Notes: generated by a model from the sequence alone, not told the origin. 64,000 bases of DNA from VAZQ01 sp036557705 (GCA_036557705.1 DATBHB010000124.1:1-64000), one strand, 5' to 3'. Positions 17,156-26,819 are shown, numbered from the stretch's first letter. Translations and numbers: made by a program.

Positions 17156-18976
17156 CTAGCGGGTGGCCAAGTCGTCCTGCGGCAATCCGACGGTGCGGCC
17201 CGGAAATCCTGCTGCATCGAGGTAAACCACTGCCCCGACCTGCTGATAAACCAGAACCGTGCGCAGCCCGTTCATGCCCGGCTCGGAACGCCGGGTGCCG
17301 GCGATAACCGCCGGCAACGCACCGTTCGGCATTGCTTCGAGGATCGGACGTCCCACGAGCATGCCGCGGCGGGTAAGGTTGAGACCGAGCAGTTGCGCGA
17401 TGGTCCTGCCGATATCCGCATTGCTGACCGGCGCCGGATCGACAAAGCCTGCTTTGAAATCCGGTCCGATGGCGGCCATGAAGTTCATCGTATCGGCGCG
17501 GCTGAAACTTCCGTGCATGCCCTGGCCTTGCTGAAGGGTTGCATCGACAACGGTGGCCGAACACAGCACTGGCTCGCCACACCCGGTAGAGAAAGAGCGG
17601 AAATTCACCACAATGGCAGGCCGGGGCGTAACGGCGCTCCCCAAGAGATTGATGGCACTAAGAGGGAGTGTCCCAGGCAGCCGGCCGAGGTCATCATCGA
17701 GGAAGATTCCGCTTACGTAATCCTGCGCCAGCAGAATATCGACGACCTTCTTAGCGAGCGAGGAATCCTTATTCGGGAGATAAATGAGATCGGAGCCGCC
17801 GTTTGCCGCCACGACCAGTTCCGGACGCGATGGATCTGTTCCAATCAGCCCGTTGCCGCGCAATCTCGGGTGAGCATTGGCGGCCACGAGTGCGTTTTGG
17901 GAATCCGGGTCGTAGAACGGCAGCCCGAGTCCCTTCGCCAGATCGATCGCGAGGAATCCAGGAGGCAAAAATCCTGCAGGAACGTCCGCATACGTTGCCT
18001 TCGCCGCAGCGCTGGTCTCGCTTTGTTTGGCTATCGTCGAGAACCCATGGTCCGCCGAGACGATGATGTCCGTGGTGCCGGCGAGTCCAAGGTCGCCAAG
18101 CGCGTCGCGCAGCCGCTTGAGATTACCGTCTGCGTTCTTGATCGCCGCAAGGGAGGTTGGACCATCAATGCCGGGCGTCAGGACGTTAAGGCTGTCTCCC
18201 TGTCCGTGCTGCGTGCCGTCGGGATCGCGCGACCAGTAGACCAGAACGAACGGCTTGTTGCGCGCCTTGAACATCGGCAAAACGACCTTGGCCGCAACGT
18301 CGGCAAAATAATTCTGCTGCACAAGGTTGGCGACTGTCGTTCCGGGCGTCTTGAAATCGCCGGCCTTGCCGTTGTCACCGCGTGCCGGCGTTGCCACTGG
18401 CAGGCCAACCGACATCAGCGCAGCCTTGACATCGTTCGATAACGGAATGCCGTTGTTGCTACCTGTTACGTCATCAACGATGATCGTTGGCTCCCCGGCG
18501 CGGTCGGTGTGGTCGAAGATGAGGACCGGCCCCAGCTTGCCGATTGCGGCGGTTGAAAATCCGCGCTCGCGCGCGGCCTTCAGGATGGTCTCCTCGTCCA
18601 GGTAGTCGCCGCCGAAAAGTTGATCGATTTCGCCCAGGACCCGATCATTTTCCAGAGTAGGCGTCACGCTGTTCCCCGCGCTTGGAACGGGTCGTCCGAC
18701 ATAGATGGTATTGCTGAAATCCCCGGTATCGCCGAGCTGATGCCCGGTGGCAAACGCCGAGGCATTGGCAGTGGTGAACGTGGGAAAGACCGAGTGTGAA
18801 TTCTTGAAATTCACGCCCTGGTCACGGATCGCTGCCATGGTCGGAGCGCTCTCCGCGGTGACGCTCAAGGCGCGAAGACCATCCGGCACAAACAAAATAA
18901 CATTGCGCGGAGTCTGGCCGCTCGCAGCCGCAGTACCGAGGACCAGGCCTAACGCCAGTGCTGCCGTTCGATACAT
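17156..18976 (-). CDS. exported phosphodiesterase / nucleotide pyrophosphatase-like enzyme (alkaline phosphatase superfamily)
   Basis: A 606-residue protein with a signal peptide (MYRTAALALGLVLGTAAASG). Metal and nucleophile motifs of the NPP/phosphodiesterase group are present: Asp32 in VPDGLR, FPTFTTAN with Thr68 as the expected nucleophile, RDPDGTQHGQGDS (Asp and His ligands) and SADHGFS (Asp-His pair). The ATG follows GGAGGGAGG. Members cleave phosphodiester bonds in nucleotides or lysophospholipids, usually with two Zn2+ ions; the specific substrate is not evident. It diverges from the cupin gene with a repeat between them. Confidence 0.88.
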   Translation of the reverse strand: MYRTAALALGLVLGTAAASGQTPRNVILFVPDGLRALSVTAESAPTMAAIRDQGVNFKNSHSVFPTFTTANASAFATGHQLGDTGDFSNTIYVGRPVPSAGNSVTPTLENDRVLGEIDQLFGGDYLDEETILKAARERGFSTAAIGKLGPVLIFDHTDRAGEPTIIVDDVTGSNNGIPLSNDVKAALMSVGLPVATPARGDNGKAGDFKTPGTTVANLVQQNYFADVAAKVVLPMFKARNKPFVLVYWSRDPDGTQHGQGDSLNVLTPGIDGPTSLAAIKNADGNLKRLRDALGDLGLAGTTDIIVSADHGFSTIAKQSETSAAAKATYADVPAGFLPPGFLAIDLAKGLGLPFYDPDSQNALVAANAHPRLRGNGLIGTDPSRPELVVAANGGSDLIYLPNKDSSLAKKVVDILLAQDYVSGIFLDDDLGRLPGTLPLSAINLLGSAVTPRPAIVVNFRSFSTGCGEPVLCSATVVDATLQQGQGMHGSFSRADTMNFMAAIGPDFKAGFVDPAPVSNADIGRTIAQLLGLNLTRRGMLVGRPILEAMPNGALPAVIAGTRRSEPGMNGLRTVLVYQQVGAVVYLDAAGFPGRTVGLPQDDLATR

Positions 18977-19040
18977 CGTTTCCTCCCTCCGCTGCGCCGG
19001 TTCTAGGCCAGTAATCTTACTGCGTCAGAAATTCTTTCTG

Positions 19041-19203
19041 TAGGGTGGGCCTAAAGCGCGTCAACGCGCGTCTTCGACGCACTATGGGCGCGGTGGACAC
19101 GCACGAGCCGCGCCTAGGCAGGATAGAGCGCCGTGCCCACGCGCGCGTGTTCGCATGGGCACGGCGAACGCGCTGAAGCGCGTTGGGCCTTTGCCCACCC
19201 TAC
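19041..19203. repeat. GTGGGC-family double-hairpin repeat, diverged
   Basis: The outer ends TAGGGTGGGC and TTTGCCCACCCTAC are intact, but the middle has drifted (several GCGCG and CGTGCCCACGCG segments). It lies 64 bases upstream of the phosphodiesterase start, inside the divergent promoter region shared with the cupin gene. Confidence 0.8.
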
Positions 19204-19533
19204 GCAGCTTCCGAGTCTCACCATTTGATGACACTATCATAGCGCATTCACCTTCCAAGCTCGGCCGCGCGGCGTTGAACCGCGGCGCGGCGCATGCCTG
19301 AGCCCGCAATCGCGGAGGCAGATGCCAGAGCACCTGCGGCGGCGCTGGCGCGCATTGGTGCAGCGGCTGAATTGGACGCCCTCCATCAATGCTGCCTCCC
19401 AACAGGGTCCGCACCGGTTGCCGAGGGCGGAGTTCTCAGTTTTAATCGCCGGTCTGACCAATGGCTGTGCGGCGATCGCCCGCGTCCATCAAATACGATG
19501 CACCCTCCGAAACGGGTGGCAGGGAGGATATCC

Positions 19534-20145
19534 ATGAACAAAACGATTCTGGGAATCGCGGTGGGCTGCCTTGTTAGCTTACCGGCTGTCACTTCGCTGA
19601 ATGCTCAGGGCGATGCTCCGCAACCAACCTGCCGAATGTGTCCGGGAGTGTACATCCCCGCCGACGAAATCCAAGCCTACGTAAAGAAGGCCATTGCTGA
19701 AAAGCGCGTAGACCAACAGGTGCGCGATGTCGACATCGGAAAGTCCAATGTCGCCGTCGGGCTCGTTTATCGCGGGAAACTGGATTCTCCGGCTCCGGAT
19801 TCCGTCGCCGAGCACGATCAAGTCAGCGAGGTCTATCACGTCATCGACGGCGCGGGCACATTGGTGCTCGGCCCCGACATAGTCGGATTCAAGCGGCGGC
19901 CGGCGACCAACGAGGCGGTGCGCCTGCTCAACGGACCGGGAGGCAATGCCTCGTCAATCCGGAACGGGGCGACGTATCAGCTAAAGGCGGGAGACGTGGT
20001 CATTATTCCGGCGGGCACCGGACACTGGTTCACGAAGATCGACGATCATATTACGTACGTGATGGTCCGCCTCGACCCCGATAAGGTAACGCCTCCGAAG
20101 GATGAAGCCGCATCGAAAGCCTATCTTGCCGAGCAACGCCGCTGA
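19534..20145 (+). CDS. secreted single-cupin protein
   Basis: A 203-residue protein with a signal peptide ending near SLNAQ (residue 23 or so). The cupin halves are visible: HDQVSEVYHVIDGAGTLVLG (motif 1, with H, E and H as candidate metal ligands) and GDVVIIPAGTGHWF (motif 2 with His). CRMCPGVYIPADEI after the signal holds a C-x2-C pair. AGGGAGG precedes the ATG at 19534. The long upstream open frame is not part of it. The role could be metal- or ligand-binding or enzymatic. Confidence 0.8.
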   Translation: MNKTILGIAVGCLVSLPAVTSLNAQGDAPQPTCRMCPGVYIPADEIQAYVKKAIAEKRVDQQVRDVDIGKSNVAVGLVYRGKLDSPAPDSVAEHDQVSEVYHVIDGAGTLVLGPDIVGFKRRPATNEAVRLLNGPGGNASSIRNGATYQLKAGDVVIIPAGTGHWFTKIDDHITYVMVRLDPDKVTPPKDEAASKAYLAEQRR

Positions 20146-20219
20146 CGTGCGGCCGGGGCCGTGGCGGGCAGGAGCCACGTGGCACCCTGCCGCGATCAAT
20201 CTGCCAGCTGCCTCGGAAA

Positions 20220-20381
20220 CTAACGCTGCTCGCGGAACAGGAACCAATAACAGGCTACGGTTGCAAGTGACAGAGCGACTGCGTGCCAGTCGTGGTCGAT
20301 CTGTCCAAATGTAATCAGCGAAACTGCGCCCACGAGCAACCCCGTGACCGGCTTGCTTTCAAGGAAATCAATCCACTGCAT
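20220..20381 (-). CDS. 53-residue putative membrane protein
   Basis: A short frame: MQWIDFLESKPVTGLLVGAV, then SLITFGQIDHDWHAVALSLA, then TVACYWFLFREQR, ending TAG. It would place two hydrophobic helices (about 12-27 and 33-48) around a histidine- and aspartate-bearing turn (DHDWH), with a charged REQR tail. GGAG lies 7 bases before the ATG. Two TATAGT hexamers lie about 40-60 bases upstream on the same strand. It occupies the otherwise empty gap between the cupin and DUF2946 genes. The function is unknown, and it could be a chance frame. Confidence 0.45.
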   Translation of the reverse strand: MQWIDFLESKPVTGLLVGAVSLITFGQIDHDWHAVALSLATVACYWFLFREQR

Positions 20382-20637
20382 GAACTGGCTCCGATTCTGT
20401 GCCAGATTCCCGCTTCAGGGATACTATACCCCACTATACTCCTTGTCCAGCCAACGCATACCCGCCCACGTCGGTTGCGTCGCGGGTCGCCGGCCTGGGA
20501 ACGGAACCGGAACGAGCTATCGCGCGGGTACGGATCAGGGCGACGGGGACAATATTTTCAGTCATTCCGCCAGTCATTACCCCCGAAGTGCCATCGCGGC
20601 GCCGCATAGCCGTTTACGAGCATCAGTTTCTTAGCTA

Positions 20638-20652
20638 TGTTATAGTGTCGCA
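20638..20652 (+). promoter_or_regulatory. Zur-box-like site upstream of DUF2946 gene 1
   Basis: TGTTATAGTGTCGCA lies 69 bases before the proposed ATG of the first DUF2946-like gene. It matches the sites at 27731, 32620 and 32650 (common form TGYTATARYRTYDCA) and resembles the proteobacterial Zur box TGTTATAATATAACA in 10 of 15 positions. The rest of the gap 20382-20721 shows no gene. The identity of the regulator is an inference. Confidence 0.45.
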
Positions 20653-20721
20653 GGAAGGCGCCCGAAAAACGTGCTATGCTGGCCGTTGGCCTGCCGCGAG
20701 GCCCTGGCCGCAAAGGCGTCC

Positions 20722-21108
20722 ATGTATTGGTTTCGAACGAATCCGCGCTTGAGTTCGTGTCTGGCGTTCGCCGCACTGGCCGTCCAGATCACGGTTTCGA
20801 TACTCCACGCGCACTTCGGCGAGTACACCCAATTCCTTGACACGCCAGGGGTGATCGCCCCGATTGGCCAAACGCCCGTAACGACTCCCAACACGCCCGT
20901 ACCCGACCGCAGGTCCAATGGCTCTGGCGATATTTATTGCCCGCTCTGCGCGATCACTCATTTGGCGGGGATGTCATTGCCTGCGCACGCGCCAGCGCTG
21001 GAGTTGCCCGGCTTTGCCCAGCAGATCAACTTTGATCGGCTGATTGAATTTGCCCTGGCGGCGTCGCCGCATCAATTTTTCCAGGCACGTGCGCCGCCCC
21101 TTGTCTGA
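20722..21108 (+). CDS. DUF2946-like metal-associated membrane/periplasmic protein (copy 1)
   Basis: A 128-residue protein beginning MYWFRTNPRLSS, with one hydrophobic helix (about 10-25) followed by H-x-H (ILHAHF), a linker, DIYCPLCAITHLAG (C-x2-C-x3-H) and a C-terminus ending FFQARAPPLV. The second copy at 32193-32591 has the same order of motifs (WFRTN, H-x-H, CPICALIH, ARAPPLA), which supports this start over the upstream ATG. DUF2946 genes occur beside metal TonB receptors, including copper receptors of the OprC type. The spaced Cys and His residues suggest periplasmic metal binding or delivery. The efflux adaptor gene follows on the same strand. Confidence 0.7.
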   Translation: MYWFRTNPRLSSCLAFAALAVQITVSILHAHFGEYTQFLDTPGVIAPIGQTPVTTPNTPVPDRRSNGSGDIYCPLCAITHLAGMSLPAHAPALELPGFAQQINFDRLIEFALAASPHQFFQARAPPLV

Positions 21109-21237
21109 CCATCGATTTTGACTGCCGCTCGGGCACCGCTGCCGCCGAGACGGCGCAAGCGGCCAGGAATCCGTCGAAGATTAATACTCGCGGGTGCCAT
21201 TGCCCAACCGGCGCATCGAAAAGGTTGGGTGGTTCAG

Positions 21238-22425
21238 ATGACGCAACTTGAGGGTCCACGCGATCCCAAACGCCCTTCGATGGGCGTCGGGACGACGCTT
21301 GTCTTGATTCTGCTGGCCATCGCTGCCGGAGTCGGTATCTACCGCACCACTTTCCACCAGGCGGGGGTTGATATTCACGCCCAGGAATCCCCGCAGCCGC
21401 CAACGTTTCTGGTGAAGGAAGGTTCTCGTATTATCGTTCCGGACAATTCGCCGCTAAGGAACAAGCTGACAATCGAGCCTGTCGAAGAACGGGACGTGCA
21501 ACGCACGTTGTCTCTTCCAGCTGTGGTGGAAGCCGACCCGGCCCGCACGGTCAAAGTGCTGCCGCCTGTAACCGGACGGGTCATGGATTTGAAGGTTCAG
21601 CTCGGGGAGCGGGTAACCCAGGATCAGGATCTCGCGGTTCTCGATTCAGGCGACCTCGCCCAGGCCATCTCCGACGATGAAAAGGCCCGCGCTCAGCTCA
21701 AGCTCACCAAACAGGCTCTCGATCGGCTCATCATCCTGGCAAAGAGTTCCGCCGTTGCAATCAAAGACCGTGAGCAGGCGGAGAACGATTACGCCCAGGC
21801 TCAGTCGGAATTGGAGAGAGCCCAAATACGGCTGCGCTCGCTCGGGATATCGGCCGATCAAAAACCGTCCTCTCGTCTGCTGACCTTGAAAGCACCGATA
21901 ACGGGCAGCGTGATCGATCTGCAAATCGCCAAGGGCGATTTCCTCAACGACCCAACGGCGGCGGCGATTACGATCGCAAACCTGGACACGGTGTGGGCGA
22001 CAGCCAATGTGCCCGAAAAAGACACCGCGCTAGTGACCAAAGGACAATCCGTCGATGTCGTGTTCACGGCGTATCCACAAGAAACCTTCAAAGGGAAGGT
22101 CTTGTTCGTCAGCGACATCCTCGACCCCGACACGCGGCGAACCAAGGTCCGCATCGCCTTCCAGAACCCGGACCTGCGACTGAAGCCGAACATGTTCGCC
22201 AAAGCGACTTTTTTGGCGCCCAGCCGCAATATGCCCAACATCCCGACCGCGGCATTGGTGCTCCGAGACGAGGTCGATCAGGTATTCGTCGAAGTCGAGC
22301 CGTGGACCTTTGAGCCACGCCCAGTGGACGTCGCTTTCCAACAAGACGATCGGGCCGTCATCGAGCGCGGGCTCAAACCCGGCGAACGTGTCGTTGTTAA
22401 GGGCGGAGCACTACTCAATGATTGA
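21238..22425 (+). CDS. czcB: heavy-metal RND efflux periplasmic adaptor (CzcB/CusB-like)
   Basis: A 395-residue membrane-fusion protein. I place the start at 21238 (MTQLEGPRDP) rather than the earlier ATG because the N-terminal anchor helix (VGTTLVLILLAIAAGVGIYR) then lies at a normal position; the ribosome site is weak. Then come a barrel-sandwich half (VLPPVTGRVMDLKVQLGERVTQDQDLAVLD), a coiled-coil hairpin (about 155-215), the returning half (LLTLKAPITGSVIDLQIAKGDFL) and the NIPTAALVLRDEVDQVFVE segment typical of CzcB. No His-rich metal-binding tail is present. Its last 8 bases overlap the permease start, indicating translational coupling. Confidence 0.85.
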   Translation: MTQLEGPRDPKRPSMGVGTTLVLILLAIAAGVGIYRTTFHQAGVDIHAQESPQPPTFLVKEGSRIIVPDNSPLRNKLTIEPVEERDVQRTLSLPAVVEADPARTVKVLPPVTGRVMDLKVQLGERVTQDQDLAVLDSGDLAQAISDDEKARAQLKLTKQALDRLIILAKSSAVAIKDREQAENDYAQAQSELERAQIRLRSLGISADQKPSSRLLTLKAPITGSVIDLQIAKGDFLNDPTAAAITIANLDTVWATANVPEKDTALVTKGQSVDVVFTAYPQETFKGKVLFVSDILDPDTRRTKVRIAFQNPDLRLKPNMFAKATFLAPSRNMPNIPTAALVLRDEVDQVFVEVEPWTFEPRPVDVAFQQDDRAVIERGLKPGERVVVKGGALLND

Positions 22426-25400
22426 TTGGCTGGTCAGCCTGGCCCTGAACAAGCGGCTCGTGCTCGCGATGGCCAGCGTCTTTGTCACCATCTTCGGCAT
22501 CTACTCCTGGACCAAGATCCCGGTCGATGCATATCCCGATATCGCAGATACGTCGGCGCAGGTCGTTACCCAGGCGCCCGGAATGGCGGCTGAGGAGATC
22601 GAGCAGCGAATCACCATTCCGCTCGAGCGCGAGATCAACGGAACGCCGGGATTGCTTTTGATGCGGTCCAAGAGCACCTTTGGGCTTTCGCTCATCTCAA
22701 TCGTGTTCCGCGACGATGTTGAGCTTTATTGGGCGCGCCAGCGCCTACTCGAGCGAATCCAGAACGCGGTGCTGCCGCCGAATATTTCGCCCGGGCTCGA
22801 TCCGGTGACTTCTCCTACCGGACAAATCTACTACTACACGGTTGAATCCGACACCAAAGGTCAGCGGGAGCTTTCCGAGATCGAGCGTTGGGTCGTAATC
22901 CCAGCGCTCAAGCAGGTCCCTGGCGTCGCCGACGTCTCGAACTTCGGCGGGATCACCACCCAATATCAACTGGAACTCGATCCGCAGCAGCTGATGCGCT
23001 TCAACGTATCGCTGGCGAATATTGAATCTGCCATTCAGGCAAATAGCGCGAGCGCTGGCGGCAGCGTCGTCAGCCGCGGCGAGTTCGGCTATGTGGTCCG
23101 CGGCATCGGCTTGGTCCAAACGCTCGATGATCTCGGCGCGATCGTTGTTACACAGCACAATGGCACGCCGATTTTCCTGCGCGATCTCGGCCGCCTCAAG
23201 CTTGCCAACCTGGAGCGCCACGGCGTGGTCTCCAAGAACGAGCACGGTGATGTCATCGAGGGAACGGTACTGCTGCTGAAGGGCGACAATCCGTCAAAGG
23301 TGCTGGAAGGGGTGCACGCCAAGGTCGCCGAGCTCAATCAGCGTCTGGCGGGCGACGGCGTGCGGATTGTGCCCTATTACGACCGTACGACCCTGGTCAA
23401 TCAGACGATCAGCAGGGTTTCACATACAATTTTGCAGGGCATTGGCCTAGTTTTCGTTGTCCTGATTTTTTTCCTGGGCAGCCTGCGCGGCGCGCTAATC
23501 GTTGGCATGACGATACCGTTCGCTCTGGTCACGGTTTTCATCCTGATGAATTTTTTCAATATTCCAGCGAACTTGTTGTCGCTGGGCGCCATCGACTTCG
23601 GGATCATCGTTGATGCCGCGATCGTAATGACGGAAGCAATACTACGGCGGCGCGAATCAAAGCCCAACGAGTGGCTCACGGAAGCTGATGCCAGCGGGGC
23701 GGCCCACCAGGTCGCTCGGCCGATCTTCTTCGCTACGCTGATCATCATCGCCGCCTACCTGCCGCTGTTCGCATTCCAGCGCGTCGAGGCGAAGCTGTTC
23801 TACCCAATGGTCTATGCGATCGGATTTGCGCAATTGGGCGCTTTGCTCTTGTCTCTCTCGCTGGTGCCCGGCTTGGCTTATCTGGCCTATCGTAGACCGC
23901 GCCGTATCTTCCACAATCCCGTTCTCGAGTCGATTACAGTGGGTTATCGGCGGACCCTCGAACGCCTGCTGCATCACCCCAGCATAGTTTATCTGATCGC
24001 TGCCGGCGCAGCAGTCGCCGTAGTGGGGCTTGCGATGACCGTTTCGAGGGAATTCCTACCAGAACTCGATGAAGGTGGCCTCTTTATCCATGGCGAGATG
24101 GTCGGCGGCATTACTCTTGCCAAAGCAAGCGAGATGGACACCGATCTGCGCAAGGCCCTTCTGGAGTTTCCTGAGGTAGCAACCGTTGTCAATCATATTG
24201 GGCGCAACGACGATGGAACGGATCCCAACACGCCGTCGCATTTCGAAACGCTGATCGTGCTCCATCCCTATGACACTTGGCCCGCGGGAGAGACCAAGCA
24301 GGATCTGACCCGGCGAATGAAAGCAAGGCTCGACGAGCTTCCGGGCTATGAAATGGCGTTCAGTCAGCCGATTCTCGATTCCATCAAAGATAAGATTTTT
24401 GAGCCGCACAGCGAGCTCGCCGTTAAGATAATGGGCGACGACTTCAATGAACTCCGGCGCATCGGGAGAGCTGTTGCCGAGGCGCTCAAAACGGTTCCGG
24501 GTACCGAGGACGTCGCGATTGACGATCGACCGCCGCTGCCGCAGATCACGATTACTGCTGACCGCGAGGCGGCGGCGCGCCATGGGATCAACGTTGCAGA
24601 CATCGCCGATCTCATCCAAACGGGAATCGGCGGCGGAGCCGTGAGCCAGGTCTTTATCGGCGAACGGCATTATGATGTGACAGTGCGGCTTGCGCCGCAG
24701 TTCCGCAGCAGTCCCGAGGCGATTGGCAATCTCCTCTTAACTTCCAGCGACGGCGCCCTGATCCCGCTCTCGGATGTCGCGCGCATTAAACTGCAAACGG
24801 GTGAAAGCACAATCAATCGCGACATGAATCGTCGCTACCTTTTGGTGAAATTCGATTCGAACGGTCGCAGCCTGCCGGCAATGCTAGCAGATGCTAAGCA
24901 GGCCGTGGCCGCGAAGGTTACGTTCGATCCCGCGCGTTATAGCCTCGAATGGACCGGCCATTTCGAAGACGAGCAGCGGGCGGAGGCGCGCTTTGTCTTG
25001 ATCCTCGGCCTTATGCTCGGCCTAATGATCGTCTTCCTCTATGCCGAATTCGGTCTGTTGCGCCAAGTCGGTTTGATTCTGTGTGTTGTTCCGCTCGCGA
25101 CTCTGGGCGGACTGATCGCCCTCCATATCACCGGGGTGACCCTCAACGTTGCATCCGCAGTCGGTTTCATTGCCCTTTTTGGGGTTGCGGTCATGAACGG
25201 TGTGATCATGGTCGCGAATTTGAATCGGATGCAGGACACCAGCGTTCCGCTGATCGAAGCGGTCATTGCCGGCGCGACCGAACGCCTGCGCCCAGTTCTG
25301 ATGACCGCTACCGTAGCGACAGTTGGGATGCTACCGGCCGCCCTGGCAACCGGAGTGGGCAGCGATGTCCAGCGCAGCATCGCCACCGTCGTTGCAGGTG

Positions 25401-25510
25401 GCCTCATTCCCGCAACGTTCCTCACCTTGTTCATGATACCGACGTTCTATTTCGCGATCGAGCGACGGGCCCAAGCGCGTGCGCGAGACGCGCTCCAGCA
25501 GCCAGCATAG
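22418..25510 (+). CDS. czcA: heavy-metal efflux RND permease (CzcA-like)
   Basis: A 1030-residue inner-membrane pump of the HME-RND group. The start MIDWLVSLALNKRLVL at 22418 overlaps the adaptor stop by 8 bases. TM4 reads AIDFGIIVDAAIVMTEA, with Asp393, Asp399 and Glu406 in the D-x5-D-x6-E spacing that marks the Zn/Co/Cd-type (HME1) pumps, unlike Cu/Ag pumps. VDAYPDIADTSAQVVTQAPGMAAEEIEQRITIPLE and SPTGQIYYYTVES are CzcA/CusA-family hallmarks. No outer-membrane factor (CzcC) gene is nearby. Efflux of Zn2+ or a similar divalent ion is the best call. Confidence 0.9.
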   Translation: MIDWLVSLALNKRLVLAMASVFVTIFGIYSWTKIPVDAYPDIADTSAQVVTQAPGMAAEEIEQRITIPLEREINGTPGLLLMRSKSTFGLSLISIVFRDDVELYWARQRLLERIQNAVLPPNISPGLDPVTSPTGQIYYYTVESDTKGQRELSEIERWVVIPALKQVPGVADVSNFGGITTQYQLELDPQQLMRFNVSLANIESAIQANSASAGGSVVSRGEFGYVVRGIGLVQTLDDLGAIVVTQHNGTPIFLRDLGRLKLANLERHGVVSKNEHGDVIEGTVLLLKGDNPSKVLEGVHAKVAELNQRLAGDGVRIVPYYDRTTLVNQTISRVSHTILQGIGLVFVVLIFFLGSLRGALIVGMTIPFALVTVFILMNFFNIPANLLSLGAIDFGIIVDAAIVMTEAILRRRESKPNEWLTEADASGAAHQVARPIFFATLIIIAAYLPLFAFQRVEAKLFYPMVYAIGFAQLGALLLSLSLVPGLAYLAYRRPRRIFHNPVLESITVGYRRTLERLLHHPSIVYLIAAGAAVAVVGLAMTVSREFLPELDEGGLFIHGEMVGGITLAKASEMDTDLRKALLEFPEVATVVNHIGRNDDGTDPNTPSHFETLIVLHPYDTWPAGETKQDLTRRMKARLDELPGYEMAFSQPILDSIKDKIFEPHSELAVKIMGDDFNELRRIGRAVAEALKTVPGTEDVAIDDRPPLPQITITADREAAARHGINVADIADLIQTGIGGGAVSQVFIGERHYDVTVRLAPQFRSSPEAIGNLLLTSSDGALIPLSDVARIKLQTGESTINRDMNRRYLLVKFDSNGRSLPAMLADAKQAVAAKVTFDPARYSLEWTGHFEDEQRAEARFVLILGLMLGLMIVFLYAEFGLLRQVGLILCVVPLATLGGLIALHITGVTLNVASAVGFIALFGVAVMNGVIMVANLNRMQDTSVPLIEAVIAGATERLRPVLMTATVATVGMLPAALATGVGSDVQRSIATVVAGGLIPATFLTLFMIPTFYFAIERRAQARARDALQQPA

Positions 25511-25686
25511 CGTCATTGCGGGCCTTCGCGTCTGCCGTCATTCGGCGTCTTTGCGGGGGCCAACACATACGACGCAGTTTGGACGACCCCCGGCCGGGCC
25601 CATCCAGGACAAGCCGGCATTAGGGACTGCGGCAGCCGGCCGCGACGACGTGCAGAATAGGTCCGCGCGCGCCTGGTCCGTGCGGG

Positions 25687-26397
25687 TCAGTGAAGATTGA
25701 AACGGATCGGCACGGTAAGATCGACCGTTCCGCCCGACATCCCCGCCGGCGGCGGCGGGAACGGCTCGGCGCGCTTGAGAAGCTCCAGCGTCTCGCTATC
25801 GAGAACTTCGAAACCGGAACTCTTGAGGATGTGGCTCTGCGTCACGTGCCCCTGCCGGTCGAGGCTGAAAGCGAGTTGGACAATGCCCTGCTCGCCGCGG
25901 CTGCGTGCGTCCGGCGGATAGCGCTTGTGACGTTCGAGAAGCGTAACGACCTCGCGTTTCCAGGTCGGGACTGCTTTTGGGCTGAGCTTAGGTAATTGCG
26001 GAGCCGTCGTTTCGCGCGCGGGAGGTTGGGTCACGACCGGTTGCGGAGGCTCAGGCTTCGCTTCCTCAGGCAGCACCACGTCGGGATTGTCGGCACGCAC
26101 CATCTCCTCAACCTTTTCCTGGACCTCCTCGACCGGTTTTTCGGGCGTCGCCTCGGCCTCGATCTGCTCGGGTCCCGGCGGAAGTTGTTCTGTCGGTTGA
26201 TCGGCGACGTCGACCGGCATAGGAGCAAGGTCGATTACCATGGCATCGCCGTTCTCGTCGCCCTCAATGACATCGTGCCAGTTGGCGAGCGCAGCCGCGA
26301 GGCCGGCGTGCGCCATCACCACGACTGCGCCGCAGATCACCCAGCGCTGCAATTCGCGGGGACTGTCGACGGCCAGACTGGTCAGAAATCGGTTCAT
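25687..26397 (-). CDS. tonB: TonB-family energy-transducing protein
   Basis: A 236-residue inner-membrane-anchored protein. There is a cytosolic N-terminus, a single helix (WVICGAVVVMAHAGLAAALA, about 19-38), a Pro/Glu/Val-rich periplasmic spacer (about 60-150) and a C-terminal TonB domain (about 155-236: KRYPPDARSRGEQGIVQLAF, LLKRAEPFPPPP). It transmits proton-motive force from ExbB/ExbD to outer-membrane receptors. It overlaps the end of exbD by 4 bases (ATGA), and the gene order is exbB-exbD-tonB. It is the probable partner of the TonB-dependent receptor encoded upstream on the same strand. Confidence 0.93.
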   Translation of the reverse strand: MNRFLTSLAVDSPRELQRWVICGAVVVMAHAGLAAALANWHDVIEGDENGDAMVIDLAPMPVDVADQPTEQLPPGPEQIEAEATPEKPVEEVQEKVEEMVRADNPDVVLPEEAKPEPPQPVVTQPPARETTAPQLPKLSPKAVPTWKREVVTLLERHKRYPPDARSRGEQGIVQLAFSLDRQGHVTQSHILKSSGFEVLDSETLELLKRAEPFPPPPAGMSGGTVDLTVPIRFNLH

Positions 26398-26819
26398 GGC
26401 GATGTCGGCTTTTCCAGTCCGACGAGCGCAACCTTGAGGTAGCCGGCCTTGCGCATGAGGTTCATCACTTCCATCATTTCCCCGTAGGGGACGGTCTTAT
26501 CGGCGCGCACGAAAATCCGCGTATCCTTGTCCCCTTTCGTCGCGGTATTGAGCGCGCTGGTCAGAAGGTTTCGATCAATCGGTTCATCGCCGATTGCGAG
26601 CGTCAGATCGGATTTCACGGTGAGATAAATGGGCTTGTCAGGGCGTGGCTGCGGCTCGGCCGTTGAAGCCGGCAGATTGACGGCGATATCGACCGTCGCA
26701 AGCGGCGCCGCCACCATGAAGATGATGAGCAGCACCAGCATCACATCGATGAACGGCGTGACGTTGATTTCGTGCAGCTCGGAAAGCGTATCCTCGCCGT
26801 GATCGAGACGGACGCTCAT
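26394..26819 (-). CDS. exbD: ExbD/TolR-family biopolymer transport protein
   Basis: A 141-residue protein with a short cytosolic N-terminus (ELHEINVTPFIDVMLVLLIIFMV) whose single helix holds the conserved Asp of the proton path (FIDVMLVLL). The periplasmic domain ends DKTVPYGEMMEVMNLMRKAGYLKVALVGL, as in ExbD and TolR. It lies 21 bases after exbB and overlaps tonB by 4 bases. No tolA, tolB or pal gene follows, so ExbD is preferred to TolR. Confidence 0.93.
   Translation of the reverse strand: MSVRLDHGEDTLSELHEINVTPFIDVMLVLLIIFMVAAPLATVDIAVNLPASTAEPQPRPDKPIYLTVKSDLTLAIGDEPIDRNLLTSALNTATKGDKDTRIFVRADKTVPYGEMMEVMNLMRKAGYLKVALVGLEKPTSP

Noticed and set aside
20395..20450. Two TATAGT hexamers as a definite promoter for the 53-residue gene
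   Set aside because: The hexamers are suggestive, but no -35 hexamer at 16-18 bases is present for either, so I do not list a promoter.
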